From the NCBI RefSeq assembly GCF_014905175.1, contig NC_057788.1, forward strand, positions 14,409,404 to 14,473,403: DNA of 64,000 bases. The letters are read 5' to 3'. Under the pieces are notes generated by a model that did not search any database, was not told where the DNA came from, and saw nothing but the letters and a program-made list of their open reading frames with translations. The stretch is from Aphidius gifuensis (taxonomy: Eukaryota; Arthropoda; Insecta; Hymenoptera; Braconidae). This document shows positions 9,846 through 21,389 of this stretch, piece after piece (within the stretch, counting starts at the first letter, position 1; each line of letters begins with the position of its first letter). Position numbers and translations under genes: made by a program.

Positions 9846-12291
9846 TTAAATTGAACTAACAATTGTGTCACGATGTTGTCGTCCGGTTATTACTTGGTTC
9901 ACCTGACAACTGTCAGCACTTGATCTTGGACTAATGTTGCACTCAACGATTGAGCCATTACGCTTTTGTACAATTACGGAACGAAATTCTCCACATTCAC
10001 TCGTTGATGGTTGATTTCCACGAGCTCGAGCACCCTTGGTAAGTATACGCTTGAATGCCTCACGGAATTCAGTGTTAAAAATGCTGTATATTATTGGATT
10101 AAAGGCCGAGTTGCTATAGCCAAGCCAGGTTAGTACCTGTTGAATACAAAAAAAAAAAACAAACATGTTGATTAGTCATCCAGCGTACGTGTACGGAAAT
10201 TTGAAATCTCTTTGACTTAATTAGCTTTAAATTTCCTAGCTCGTAAGTCAAGATTTTCTTAAGATGTTTAAGACTGTCAGACTAATTAGATAATTATAAG
10301 TTTTAATAATAATTAAAATTTATATAACTATATTAACGATTAAGATGATTAACTTAATATAGCGTGAAAAAAAAATCATAACTTAGAACTTTATTATGAA
10401 AACATAGTATTTCCTATTTCAAATTTTTTAAATTAAAAAATAATGGTAATCTAAATCAATCATTAAAACATACCTGAAAAGCTCGGTCTGGTATACATGT
10501 CTTGCAGAATGCAGCGACAATATTCACGCAAAAAAATGGCACCCAACAAATAAGAAAAACCCCCATTATAACACCAACAGTTATAGCTGCTTTATGATCA
10601 GAAACATGATATGGACTTGTTGGTTTTGTTTTAGTTTGTGACTTTATTTTTGATGGTTGTAATTTTCTTGTTGTTCTTGCACGAAAACTTTTACCAATTG
10701 ATGATGGTTGGGGTATTTTTGTCACAGCACGTATACTTTTAACGTGTTTTTGAGCGTAACAATAAAGTCGACAGTAAATACTTATCATAACAATACAAGG
10801 TACGTAGAATGATATGCATGATGATACGACAGCATAAGTTGGTGATAAATCCAAGGCACAGGTGGGATATTCCTTCAAACAGTTTAAATAGAAAAAAAAA
10901 TAAATACATCGTTGCTGAGATAACATACAAAGTTTATTTCAAATGCAACAGAAAAAATAATTTCTGAAATGAAAAATGAAAACGTATATTTTAAATTTAT
11001 GAAACAATTAATTTTTCTGACTTTATTTTCGTTGAATTAAAAAAATTTATTATTATTAATAATTTTATAATTATGATAGTTGAAACAAAAACTTGTCACT
11101 ATAATGACATAAGTAATAAAAAAATCGGTTGACATGAGAAAAATATTGTTTGCAAAAACAAAATAAAACAATACTATGTGTGCATAAATCAAAATAAACA
11201 CTCTCATCTATTTTTGTTGTATTATTATTTACTTGATTTGTTTATTACAAAATACCCTCTTCTATTCTTACTGTTATAGTGTAAACCCTGATCCAATTGT
11301 CAAGAAACTAAGATCAAAATAATAAATGAACAGTGCATATAACACTTTTTTGGGAGCACAAAAAAAAATCAATGGAAATCTATCAAAAATTAAATAAATT
11401 CCATGAATATTTTTTTTTACCTGCGAACCATCGTTGTATGTTGGTGCTGGGCCTTTTGAATCTTCACTTCTGTGCAATCCTAGGCTTATTGGTACAAATG
11501 ATACAGTAGCGGCTAACAGCCAGACACTTGCAATACTTGCAACAGCAACACGCCTCGTGACCCAACGTCCATATCTAAACAATATTAAACCAATGGACAT
11601 TATCATCTATCAATCATTTGTTTTTTTTTGTTTTGTTTTGTTTTTTTTTTTTTTTGCAGTAACTATTAATTAAAACACATATTGATACCTCAATGGATCC
11701 TTAATATGTATATATCGATCCAGCGATATTGCGCATAGATTTAGTATTGATGCTGTACTGCACATTACATCAAATGCAATCCATGTGTCACAAAAACGTG
11801 GACCAAACATCCAGTAACCAAGTAGATCATTAAAACCAGCAAATGTCATAACCAGACATCCAACAAATAAATCAGCAATCGCAAGTGATGCCAAAAATAA
11901 GTTACCAATTCTTCTCAATCCACGATCCGTGTATATTGCAACGCAAACAAGAATATTACCCGCAACCGAAAAAAATATCAGCACAAAGAGCAAGAAACCT
12001 ATTAAAAGATAAAAAATAAATTCATAAATATAAAGTATACAAATAAGTCAGATACTATATATATATAATTATATATCTGTTAAAAAACATTTGATATCAT
12101 CTTAAAAATAAAATCCTGAGTTGTAAAAAAGTTCAACACAATTTACACATTTTATGAATCTTTCATTTTATTATATTTTTTACGATGTGGTAAAGATAAC
12201 TTTTTTTTTTATTTTTCTTACCCACAAACAGCTCAGATAACAAGGACAGAGCATCGTCCGATATATCCTCTTCATACTCCAACGAATTATT
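9846..12291 (-). CDS. Dop1: D1-like dopamine receptor (Dop1), exons 2-6
   Basis: A class A GPCR of the insect D1-like dopamine receptor group, expected to couple to Gs and raise cAMP in neurons. Exons: 12222-12291, 11689-11998, 11421-11574, 10474-10872 and 9846-10136, all with GT/AG sites and matching phases. Together with the proposed first exon they give 432 residues. Visible in order: N-glycosylation site near residue 26; TM1 with GN at 62-63; Asp91 (2.50); Cys118, pairing with Cys208; amine-binding Asp125 (3.32); DRY 142-144; Ser220, Ser221 and Ser224 (5.42, 5.43, 5.46), which contact catechol hydroxyls; CWVP at 312-315; NPIIY at 349-353. The tail ends VSSI, a possible class I PDZ ligand. 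The sequence closely resembles Drosophila Dop1R1 as I remember it. No key residue is missing. The second exon is preceded in frame by a stop, so coding sequence must start in an upstream exon. Confidence 0.96.
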
Positions 12292-12810
12292 CTAGAACCA
12301 TATAAAAAAAAATTTTTATTTTTTTTTGTTATAAAATAAAAAAAGGTTGAATTTGAAAAAGTAATAAAAAAGTTTGTCTGAACTATTTTATTCATTAAAG
12401 CTATAAATACATTTAAGGCATATACAATTGTTATTAATACGCCATGCCATTGACTACGAATTATTACTATTCTATAATTATTCTATAGATTCTCATTGTT
12501 CGTACGTGGCAGGTTCGTATCTTGTACATCTATGCATAAAATTACTACAGAATTAAACTTCGTTATAAACATTAATTCTCAATTTTTTCAATAGTTTAAC
12601 ATTTCGTCTCATTAAATTAAAATTGGTATTGTTAATTTTCATTAGCTTTTGTATATGTATATATCGTTTTGTATGTAATAAAAAGCTTTGATTCCATTTT
12701 TAGATTTTTTCATCTACATAACGAAAAGTTTAAAGTTACTGTATGGATAAAAAAAACATATAACGCTCATTTGTTATTAATAATCGTTTATTTGATGAAT
12801 ATAAAACACA

Positions 12811-12842
12811 CTTGACACGAGGCACTACGGTGCTTCTTGATT
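12811..12842. repeat. Short terminal-type hairpin (GAGGCACTACGGTGC)
   Basis: CGAGGCACTACGGTGCTTCTTGAT folds into a small hairpin. Related hairpins followed by CTTGATAT occur at 22248-22278, 15589-15613 and 52014-52036. The constant trailing TTGAT suggests a shared element terminus. Confidence 0.5.
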
Positions 12843-12939
12843 GACACGCGCATAGACGGAAAAAACAAACAGAAACATAATATTATTTAAATTTTAATAA
12901 ACTTATAAGTGTAATTGTAACTTATATCATGCTTATGAC

Positions 12940-13793
12940 TAGTGATGTAAATGACGGTCATTTTTTTTTTTGTGTCAGGTCACAAAAAAAAATTACCGTT
13001 TGTGACCGTCTGTGACCGTCATTTTTTTTTCGTCATTTTTTTCGTCACATTTTCTCCGTCACAATTGGTATTTTTTTTAAATCTTCAAAATAGTTGTAAA
13101 AAAGACCGTCACAAAATATTTCGTCATTTTTTCGTCACAAAATTCGTTATTTAAAAAAGCTAGATAAAAAATTCCTAAAATAAATGCATATTATCGAATA
13201 TATATATTTTTCGTTAAATGTCCAAAATTTAATATTGTTTTTATTTTTCTATATTAATTGCAAATTTATTAAATTGATATTTAATTGTTGAATGCTATTC
13301 AATTATTAAATGGTTAAATTTAATATTTTATGTTAAATGTTTAGCATTTATTATTGTTTTTTTTTTTTTTTTTATATTAAATATAAATTTATTCAATTGA
13401 ACAATAAATATTTGTTACCAATATGGTGATTACTGGTTAGACTGCTGTGTGTGATAAATAATTAGATAAATTTAGTTAATAATATTAAATATTTATAAAT
13501 TTTTATTGATAATTATCAATTACAGATAATTGTTTATCAATAATTTATAAGATTTTCAACTCTGTCTGTGTGTGTGCGTCTGTCTCTTTTTTTGATAAAA
13601 AAAAAAAAATACGAAAAAATTCAATAGATGGCATACTGGATGTAAAACTGACGGTCAGTCAATAAGTCGTCATAAATTTGGTCACAAAAGTTGGGTCATG
13701 AAAATGGTCACGATTTTTGCCCGCGTCACAGACAGTCACAGACGGCGTCACAAAATGGTCATGTGACGGTCACAAAATTTTTTCACATCCCTA
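12940..13793 (+). mobile_element. hAT-like MITE, complete copy
   Basis: An 854-bp element with ends TAGTGATGTAAATGACGG and CACATCCCTA. The flanking octamers CTTATGAC (12932-12939) and CCCATGAC (13794-13801) match at 6 of 8 positions, fitting an old hAT 8-bp TSD. It is about 90 percent or more similar to 364-1168. Many GTGACCGTC subterminal motifs could be transposase-binding sites. It has no transposase. Confidence 0.75.
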
Positions 13794-13801
13794 CCCATGA
13801 C

Positions 13802-14583
13802 TGAGCGGATTTTTGATATATACATATACTTTTTCCAAAATACTTCAAAAAATTACAATGCTTCAATTTAAATACATTTTTAATAGTCTTTTTCAAATAA
13901 TATTAAATATTATTAACATTTTTTTAATTGTTGAATACAAATTTAACATTTTTTATCTTCAACATCTAAAAAAATGTAAAAATTAGAAAAAAAGTTAATT
14001 TGACATCTAAAAAAATTTCATTTTATTTTATACATAAAATTAACACTTTAAAAAATGTTAAATTTTGAATTTGACATTTTTAAAATGTTAAAAATTAGTT
14101 GAGAGACGACCGATAGGTTTCGCGAGTTGCATTTATCATATAATCATTTTCCCTCGTTTCTATTAGTAAACGACGCCATATAGAATTTTGTGTTACCGGA
14201 AAAAAAAAATAATATAATTTAACGTACAACGCTAGCAAAATTTTTGGGCAGTGCATTCGGAATAAATAATTATTTACTTTTTATTATCAGTATGTCACAC
14301 CTTACCAACGATTTTGTTCATTTGTGTCAATTTTTTTTTATATTATCTATTTTATTATAAATAAGTTTATTTTATTAATATTAATATTATCATTAACATT
14401 TTTTGTGTTAATTTGTAATTTTATGATTAAGAAAAAATTGAAATAAATAATTTGAAACATAATCATATTTATATACTTTTTTTCTAGATAATTGCCATTT
14501 TTTAACGTCCTCGCCTAGGCAAGCTTGCTCATCGAATAATATATTATATAATCAAAAGGTACTGAGATACTGAGAAACTGTAT
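13802..14583. other. Unassigned AT-rich intronic DNA
   Basis: Short TTAACATTTTTT-like runs recur at 13910-14090, and the rest is featureless. No gene is seen. Confidence 0.45.
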
Positions 14584-14921
14584 TCCCGGGATAAAAATTT
14601 TAGGTACGGAAAAAGTCTTGAAAAATAAGACTCAGAGTTTTGAAATAAGACCGATCCTGATGGTTGCCAAAACTACTACTTTTTCAGGATTGTTCAAAAA
14701 TCCTGAAAAAGTATGGAAAAAATAAGACTTTTGGAAGTTACTTCTAAAAGGTACGGAGATTCAAGACTTTTTCCATACTTTAAAAATATTGGAAATTAAG
14801 ACTTATATAGTATTTTTTTTTGTGTTCCCGATTAAAAAATCATAATTATGCTGAGAATAATCAAAAAATTTATTATAAATTGTTTATTTAATATTAATTT
14901 ATTATCAAATTTATTTATAAT

Positions 14922-15160
14922 AAAAACAAAACATAAATTTATGATTTATGTCCCTGAAAGCCTCAATTTTACATGAGCTGTTTATTAATTTATGATTACT
15001 TTAATAATCAAAAGATGTGAAATATAAAAAAAAATGGCAAAATTTTGAAGTACAAAGTTGAATAATTTGCTGGGTAAAAAAAAAAAAAATAAAAATAAAC
15101 AGCTCATGTAAAATAGAGGCTTTCGGGGACATAAATCATAAATTTATGTTTTGTTTTTAT
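14922..15160. mobile_element. Foldback element with arms of about 65 bp
   Basis: The left arm (AACATAAATTTATGATTTATG, then ACATGAGCTG) is mirrored by the right arm (CAGCTCATGT, then CATAAATCATAAATTTATG) with about 95 percent match. The loop is about 100 bp of AT-rich DNA. No TSD is visible. It lies inside the CCCGGG-type element. Confidence 0.7.
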
Positions 15161-15291
15161 TTCACTCATTTCGTTTAATCATAATAATAGTTTACGAAAA
15201 TTATTTTATTCTCTATTTTAATTTAAGCATATGATGAAGTAATATAATTATTAATTAATTATATATAAAAAATTACAAATCTTTTTGCATG

Positions 15292-15622
15292 AAGGCGCGG
15301 GGTATGGCACGACGTATCCGAAGAAATGTGGACATTTCAACTTGAAAATTTATTTTTTAGAAAGATTTGTTACCTGGCTTTTATTGAGTTGTATATCTTT
15401 TTAAATATTCGGTAGAAAAATCGAGAGTTGGCTTATTAGAAAGAGAGGCATTGATATATATAGTGAAAGTATTTTTAATTTTTTTTTTCTAACATTAATT
15501 AAGGAGATAAAACAAAAATTAAAAATCGTGACGTCACAGACCGCTGACTTAAAATACTTATACGGTAAGGTCTCGCGCTCGGGTAAAATTGAGGCGAGAC
15601 TCTACCGAGTCTCTTGATATAA
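15292..15622 (+). repeat. Dispersed 330-bp repeat ending in a hairpin (copy 1)
   Basis: It starts GGCGCGGGGTATGG and ends with the hairpin GCGAGACTCTACCGAGTCTC followed by TTGATAT. A second copy at 51714-52041 is about 80 percent similar throughout. The terminal hairpin with a short constant tail recalls Helitron or Helentron 3' ends, but the canonical CTRR is absent. Confidence 0.65.
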
Positions 15623-16252
15623 TTCATATTCGTTTATTTATTTTTTATTAATTTAATGAAATAATTTATCAGATCATACTCAAATCAATATTACATAACA
15701 CAAACGTATTAATTAATTAATTAATCAATTATTAGTTGTAATTTTCTAAAATAAAATCGACTCTATATATTTAAAAAAAGCTCTATATTTAAAAAAATCA
15801 ATTATTTTATAAACTTTTTATTTATAAATTAGTTTTTTTTTTAATCCGCATAAAAATTTTTTAAGTGTATAAGATAAAGGACTTAGAAAATTTTAGTTTT
15901 GGTTAAATAAAACTAAGTCCATAAAAAAAAAGAACTTAGTTTTTTTTCAGCCGATAAAAAAAATTTTCAAGTTTTTTATTAAATAGTACTTTGGTCTTGG
16001 ATCCGAGGACTTTTTTAATGTTCACAACGTATCCACACAAAAGTCTTGAAATTAAATACTTTTTTGAGAAAAAAAATAGCCTGTTCTAAATATCAGGACT
16101 TTTCCAGACTGAAATTAAAAGCTTCAATCAAAATAATACTTTTGTCGTCAAACTCGTACGTTTTTAGGCCTTTTTCCATACTTTCAATACTTTTTCTATA
16201 TACTTTTTTTAGCCTCAAGACTTTTTCCGTACTTAGAAATTTTATCCCGGGA

Positions 16253-16825
16253 ATTCATATTATAGTTTCTGGATATATTCTCCCAAGATATATATTTTAA
16301 AGGCCAAATAGATATATTTCCTAGTTATATTTTTTTCCTCGCGGGTTATTTGAGGGTCCGGATTCGAAAAGGGCTTGAGCGCTCGGAGCTGGGTAAATGC
16401 GGTACTGTAAATTGGTAAAATTCCAAAAGAATAAAATTTAAGAAATTAAAAAAAAAAATATATAGCCTTATTTAGAAAGATAAGAATTCCTTAAGGACAT
16501 TTTTTTCAAATAAACTTTCTTTTAAACTTATTATTTAACAAAATAAAAAATAAAAATGCAAAAAATTTACGAGTTAAATTATCTTTTTTTTTTAAATATA
16601 ACTCGTCATAACTTTCTTAAATATTATTGGACCATTTTGAAATTTGAAATATATATTGAGTATAATACAATGTATAGCGATGCATTTAGTAATTTGCGTT
16701 TATTTTTTATTTATAGAAAATGTTTTTTTAATACGAGAACAAAACTACATTTGTAGTTGCACTTTGACGCAAAAAAGTATCGAGGACAATTTATGACCGA
16801 AATACTTTCAAGTGACAACTTTGTT
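16253..16825. other. Unassigned AT-rich intronic DNA
   Basis: No gene or repeat recognised. A 66-codon ORF at 16556 has the composition of random AT-rich sequence. Confidence 0.4.
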
Positions 16826-16826
16826 T

Positions 16827-17030
16827 ATTGAAGTGAAACTTCTTCAGAATGGGTAGTTATAAAGAAAAAACAAAAGATGGGAGCAACGCAAGTAACGAAG
16901 GTAGTCAATTATAATTAATTTATAATTATATATTTATCTTTTGTTTTTTTCTATTTACTGTTTATTTCCTTGACTACGATAGATTGACATATCTTATTGA
17001 ACATCAGACAAATATACAGGTAAGCAATAC
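16827..17030 (+). pseudogene. 5' exon-like remnant, MGS-K-E-K-T-K-D-G type
   Basis: After the motif AAGTGAAACTTCTT an ATG opens a short frame (M-G-S-Y-K-E-K-T-K-D-G-S-N) that ends GAAG followed by GT. A second short open stretch (L-T-Y-L-I-E-H-Q-T-N-I-Q) sits between an AG acceptor and a GTAAGC donor near 16981-17020. The same leader, ATG frame and GAAG-GTAAGT donor recur at 23651-23725. I do not recognise the gene. It lies just upstream of the acetyl-CoA carboxylase remnant, but no evidence joins the two. Confidence 0.4.
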
Positions 17031-17149
17031 TTCTCTTTTAATGTAAATTATTTTAATTAAAACATTATGGATTCAGTTCAAAATAATTATTAATCACAAT
17101 TAATGAAAGATAAATTGAAACCATCAAAAAAAAATTAATCAATAAGTTA

Positions 17150-17835
17150 AATATGATGAGAAAACTATGTATACAAGCACAAGAATATACTGGACAATTT
17201 CCATCACCAATATCATTAGCAATACCAAAAATGCTTTACATCAAAAATATTGTGCGGCATTAGAAAAATACATCATTATTATCTGGTTATTGTCTATCAG
17301 ATCCATATTGATTGCCAAGATTATGTGAATTGATTGAGAATCTTATGGGTTCATTCCGTGATCTAAGTTTACCACTTCTTGAGCTACAAGAAGTTATATC
17401 AACAACACCTAGTAGTATACCAATATCAGTTGAAAAAAAAATAGGTAAATTATTAAAACTTTATGGAAGAAAGTGTTCACAAAATAAAGATGAGCGAGTA
17501 TCACGTAGTATTAGACGTGTTACATTTTCTGCATTACGAAAACGTCAATTTCGAAAATTGTTTACATTTCGTCAAAGAAATGGTTTTATTCAGAATAAAA
17601 TATATCGTCATTTAGAACCAGGCTGTGCATTTCAACTAAAATTAAATCTTATTAAATCATATGATCTAGAGGCATTACCGACGTCAAATCAAAAAATGCA
17701 TTTATATCTTGGACAAGCTAGTTTTGATTATTTACATAATGAAGATGCACGTGTATTACTTAAAGCAATGGATGAGGTAGAAAACACGTGAAAATATATT
17801 AACACCAATGTATCATCAAGTTGCTGACAATATAT
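17150..17835 (+). pseudogene. ACC: Acetyl-CoA carboxylase mosaic pseudogene
   Basis: Four blocks of the eukaryotic multidomain carboxylase lie in the correct order with large pieces missing. Block 1 (from about 17177) has Y-T-G-Q-F-P, H-Q-K-Y-C-A-A-L-E, L-S-G-Y-C-L-S-D-P and S-L-P-L-L-E-L-Q-E-V, corresponding to the region after the biotin domain. Block 2 has I-R-R-V-T-F, F-T-F-R and I-Y-R-H-L-E-P from the central domain. Block 3 has Y-L-H-N-E-D-A-R-V-L-L and A-M-D-E-V-E. Block 4 near 17805 has P-M-Y-H-Q-V-A from the carboxyltransferase end. Frameshifts and in-frame stops break block 1. Introns are absent where the blocks join. A chance ORF of 159 codons (17312-17791) spans blocks 1-3, but it lacks every catalytic domain. 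The identification rests on remembered family sequence. Confidence 0.85.
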
Positions 17836-17861
17836 TGTATATATAGAAAAAAACAATGTCA

Positions 17862-18750
17862 TCTGTTGTATTATCTGGTTTTAGTTATGGTACTGAAAAG
17901 AAGGACAACCAGATGAACAATAAGTACTTGAAGATTTTACAACTGCACATGTACTTTTTAAGGTTGTTTTCAAATGAAATTTCCGTAATTTAATTTTCGA
18001 TTTTTTTTTTTTAATGTTTAAATGAAATAATTATCTATTTGGTGGAATTTTTTCATAATTTTTCTCTGCGTCAAAATCTAGATAATTAGTGTCAAAGTTG
18101 ACAACTTTAACACGCAAGCATAGGGAGTATAGGTACGTTTGCGCTTGTACTTTTAAAACTCTTAATTTAAATTTTGATTTTTTTCTACAGATTTGTACAC
18201 TTTACAAATACGAAATCAATGAAAAAAAAATTATCCATTTCCTCAGTGCCGTTTAAAAGATATTGGCTAATTACTTTTTAAATTTACGGGTTTTAGCCGG
18301 CTGAATTACATTAAAAATTTGGGGTACTTCCAATACCGCCGTTCGGTTTTATTCTTCTAGCTCTATCCTTCTCTCTATCTCTTCTGGCTCAATCTTCCAT
18401 CTCTTCTTCTATCCTTCTCTTACAAGAAATGTACGGTTTTGGAACTTCCCCCTGAATGTTTATTGCTAGAGTAATATTAGTGTCTGTAAATATAAGCCGG
18501 CAACACTCACACTACTTATGACGCATCAGTAAAGTGAAAAGATTTTAGGCATGAGGGGGCGCTATAATTTTTTTATTTAACATACGTTTGTAAGTACCCC
18601 TGTGAACCCAAAACGTCGCCCGGTCATGCGATTTAAAAACAACCTTAATGCTGGTTGTTTAGCTTGAACTTGAAGTACTTTCGAAATTACCAAATAAAGT
18701 TATTGATACAAGTATTGATGATTCACCAAGGTGTTACAATTAGAGTGTAC
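17862..18750 (+). pseudogene. Unknown coding remnant split by a TTAA MITE
   Basis: An ATG frame (M-S-S-V-V-L-S-G-F-S-Y-G-T-E) runs, with a stop and a frame change, into E-D-F-T-T-A-H-V-L-F, where a 683-bp MITE is inserted. Removing the MITE and one TTAA restores the frame: A-H-V-L-F-N-A-G-C-L-A, then after another shift E-V-L-S-K-L-P-N-K-V-I-D-T-S. I do not recognise the family. It may belong to the same mosaic retrocopy as the carboxylase blocks or be an independent remnant. Confidence 0.5.
17962..18644. mobile_element. TTAA-flanked MITE, GGTTGTTTT family
   Basis: A 683-bp element with TTAA at 17958-17961 and 18645-18648 and ends GGTTGTTTTCAAAT and ATTTAAAAACAACC. Its insertion point inside a former reading frame confirms the boundaries. 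A 116-bp deletion derivative is at 47557-47672. A pyrimidine-rich stretch near 18350-18420 is the only internal oddity. Confidence 0.85.
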
Positions 18751-19190
18751 ATATGTTTAAAAAAATTGTTTTATCCAGTACAGAAGTAGTGTTTGAAATC
18801 AATTAAATTTGTCCGGTGTATACATACGTGAACTATTTGTTATGAACCATGATTTATACACAGAGAAAATTTTTTGATGAAAAAAAGAAGAATATTTCTC
18901 GATAATAGAAATAAACTTCTTGGCAAAAAAATTTTTAAAGGGAGAAATATTTTTTTTTGTAAACTATAATTGTTTTGTAAAGAGAAAGAAAAAAGTCTTG
19001 AAATAATTGAAATTTGTTCATTTCATACAGATGGCGTTTTGTGTCGAACGATAGATCGTTTTCATCCAGAAAAAAACTTCTAAAAAGTATCCCCACCACG
19101 CCTTGACACTAACACTACTACGTTCATTATAATAGACTACATTCTTGTTTCGAACGGCAGGGGGTATTTTTTGAGAAATAAACTTCTAAA
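18751..19190. other. Unassigned DNA left of the 19.2-kb hAT element
   Basis: Near 18860 a CACAGAGAAAATTTT head resembles the CAC(G/T)GAGA TIR group, but no matching right end was found. No gene is seen. Confidence 0.4.
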
Positions 19191-19896
19191 TAGTGATGTG
19201 CAAATACCGGTATTTTATTTTTGATACCAAATACGGTACAAAATACGGTATTGATACGGTAATTTACCATTCAATACCGTATCAATAATCTGTATGTAAA
19301 AATACGGTATCAGTGAAATTTTCGATACCAATACCGTATTTACAACTATAGAGATGTTACTCATGGTATTGAAAAATAAAAAATATATGAACATAACTTG
19401 ATTTTATTGTATAAATAAAAATAAATACATACGAAGTTATAGATGATAAATAAATTCAATAAATAAATTCAGTAAATAAATTATATAGCAAAATTAAAAT
19501 ATAAAAAAAAAAAATATATTTGTCCTTAAAAAAATAAGGTTTTTTTAAATAAAAAAAGTTAGTATTATTGGTAGAAGTATTTATATTAATAAATTTTCAT
19601 TACACTTAAAAAGTTTCTTTGTTATTATATCGGCTTTTAAAATAATAATGTCAATGTGGAATGTGCAATATAATAAAAACAGCTGAGCAATTGACATTTG
19701 ACAATAAAACAAAATATCAAATATGGCCGCTATTAATGACCAGTGCCACGGTTGATAATCTAGAAATTATATGAAAAAAAAAAAAAAAAAATTTTTTTTT
19801 TGCTTGTACCAAAAACAGAAAATACCGTATTTTCACCTATATAGTTGTAAAAATACCGTATCGAAAATTTTACTCGTATTTTACCGTATTTACATG

Positions 19897-20833
19897 CATG
19901 GAGAAAATTTTTTATTTTTTTTTACGAAAAAAACATAGCAAATTTTACAATGGCCCATAGCTGAGCTGCGCCATCTATCGGTTTCATGATATTTTCATAT
20001 GGGCCATAGCAAAATATCGTGTGGGCGTGGCTATTTTTTTTTTTGTGTACCATAGTAATTTTTGTTATGGTCAAACGCAAAATTTATTCCATTTATTGAT
20101 AATATTATAAAAATTTTTTTTTTTATTGTCAATATCTATAATTTATTTATTTGTTTTTTTTTTTATTTCATTTTATTTTATTTTATTTTATTAACCCAAA
20201 CCAGGGTTTGAACCCCAAACCTTCCGAACAGAATTCCTACGCGTTATCCGCTGCGCCACAACAACATTTACAAACGCTAACTTATATTTGTTTTTCATTA
20301 ACAACTTAAACATAAGCAAAGACACGCCTGCGCAGTCGGCTAAAAAGTGAGGGTGGTTGACATTTCTAAGTCTGTCATTGCTTTTGCTATGGCCCATTGT
20401 AATTTTAACCATGTTGCTTTGTATTTATCAGTGACACCTATAGGATTTCTAAGAGAATTAAATTTTTACTATGGCACATTGTAAATTTTCAGAGGATCAT
20501 TTTAATTTTGTCCACAGCAACAACGTAAAATTTTATGAATAACAAAGCAAAAAAAAAAATAAATATATTTTACTATGGTACAATGTAATTTTTAGGCTAG
20601 ATTATTTTAACTTATAAATTTGGCCTCGGTAAAAATTTCTTAATGCGTTGTAATTTTTTTTCTGAACATAGCAAAAAAAAAAAACATTATATAAATTGCT
20701 ATGGTACATTTTAATTTTTCAAAGCAAAAATTGTTTTCTTTTGTTAACATGATAGTAAATATTTTTATAGTCAGAAGATAGACCCTTAATGATATGGCGC
20801 CATAGCAAAATTTGCTGAAAATTTTTCTCCGTG
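19897..20833. mobile_element. CACGGAG-type MITE with tRNA-like module (copy 2, nested)
   Basis: About 93-95 percent identical to 4145-5077 by eye. The left end has decayed to CATGGAGAAAATTTT; the right end is AAAATTTTTCTCCGTG. The flanking dinucleotide TG occurs on both sides. It sits inside the hAT element, so it transposed after that element did. Confidence 0.85.
20201..20262 (-). other. tRNA-Arg(UCU)-like module inside MITE (copy 2)
   Basis: It keeps the A box (TGGCGCAGCGGATAACGCG), the TCT anticodon loop and the B box (GGTTCAAACCC) of the module at 4457-4517, despite substitutions around it. Confidence 0.65.
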
Positions 20834-21310
20834 TGGAAAAATCGGTAAAAGGCATATTGGTATGGTATTTCAATTTGATAACAAATACCGTATTTTACCG
20901 TATTTAATACCGGTAAAATACCAAATACCGTATCAGTCGACATCACTACTTCTAAAGTTATGCCACATGGTGTTTTCATTTAAACGGTGGCTGTTTGTAA
21001 AAAAACAATCGTCATTGATTTAAAACGATGTAATGATTGTTTCAAATGACAGATGACTCAATATAAACAATAAAAGTAATAAAATAAATAAATTATAATT
21101 TGTTACAAGCAAAAAAGCGTTTCCAAGGAATTCATTTTTTTGTTTGATACAAACGATTAATTTTTCTAATCAAACTAATAATATGTTGAAAATGTAAAAA
21201 AAAAAAAAAAATCATTTTTTTTCGTAGTTAATTATTTATTTTGTTGTTAATTCAATCAATTTCTAGGTGATTGAATTTTTTTTTTTTTTTTCCTAAACTG
21301 AATATCTAAG

Positions 21311-21375
21311 ACGGGGGATCGAACCGAGAACCTATGGGGCGGGAGGCGAGCGCGTTATCCGATTGACCGCGAGAT
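21311..21375 (-). other. tRNA-like sequence of uncertain isotype
   Basis: On the minus strand GCGGTCAATCGGATAACGCG looks like a D-arm and A box, and GGTTCGATCCC is a near-consensus B box. The middle (CTCGCCTCCCGCCCC) does not form a standard anticodon arm. It is probably a SINE head or a decayed tRNA. Confidence 0.5.
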
Positions 21376-21389
21376 CGAATATAGAAACC

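Larger units (their letters stand above)
14584..16252. mobile_element. CCCGGG-type element with AT TSD and subterminal motif arrays
   Basis: A 1669-bp element with ends TCCCGGGATAAAAATTTT and AAATTTTATCCCGGGA and AT on both sides. Both flanks are full of AAGACTTTTTCCATAC/AAGTCTTGA motifs in both orientations, typical of transposase-binding subterminal repeats. It hosts a foldback at 14922-15160 and a dispersed repeat at 15292-15622. The 84-codon ORF at 16046 is made of these motifs. Confidence 0.75.
19191..20948. mobile_element. hAT-like element with perfect 8-bp TSD, hosting a nested MITE
   Basis: The ends are TAGTGATGT and ACATCACTA, and CTTCTAAA is duplicated exactly at 19183-19190 and 20949-20956. 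Subterminal regions are packed with AATACGGTA/TACCGTATT motifs. The element is 1758 bp in total, of which 937 bp belong to the nested CACGGAG-type MITE. No transposase frame is present. Confidence 0.9.

Noticed and set aside
9846..12291. Octopamine, tyramine or D2-like receptor identity
   Set aside because: TM3, TM5 (SSCIS) and TM6-TM7 sequence follow the D1-like insect receptor pattern, and the third loop is short as in D1-type and not long as in D2-type receptors.
17312..17791. Intact short gene derived from acetyl-CoA carboxylase
   Set aside because: The frame is open for 159 codons, but family similarity continues upstream through stops and frameshifts, no catalytic domain is retained, and block order shows deletions.
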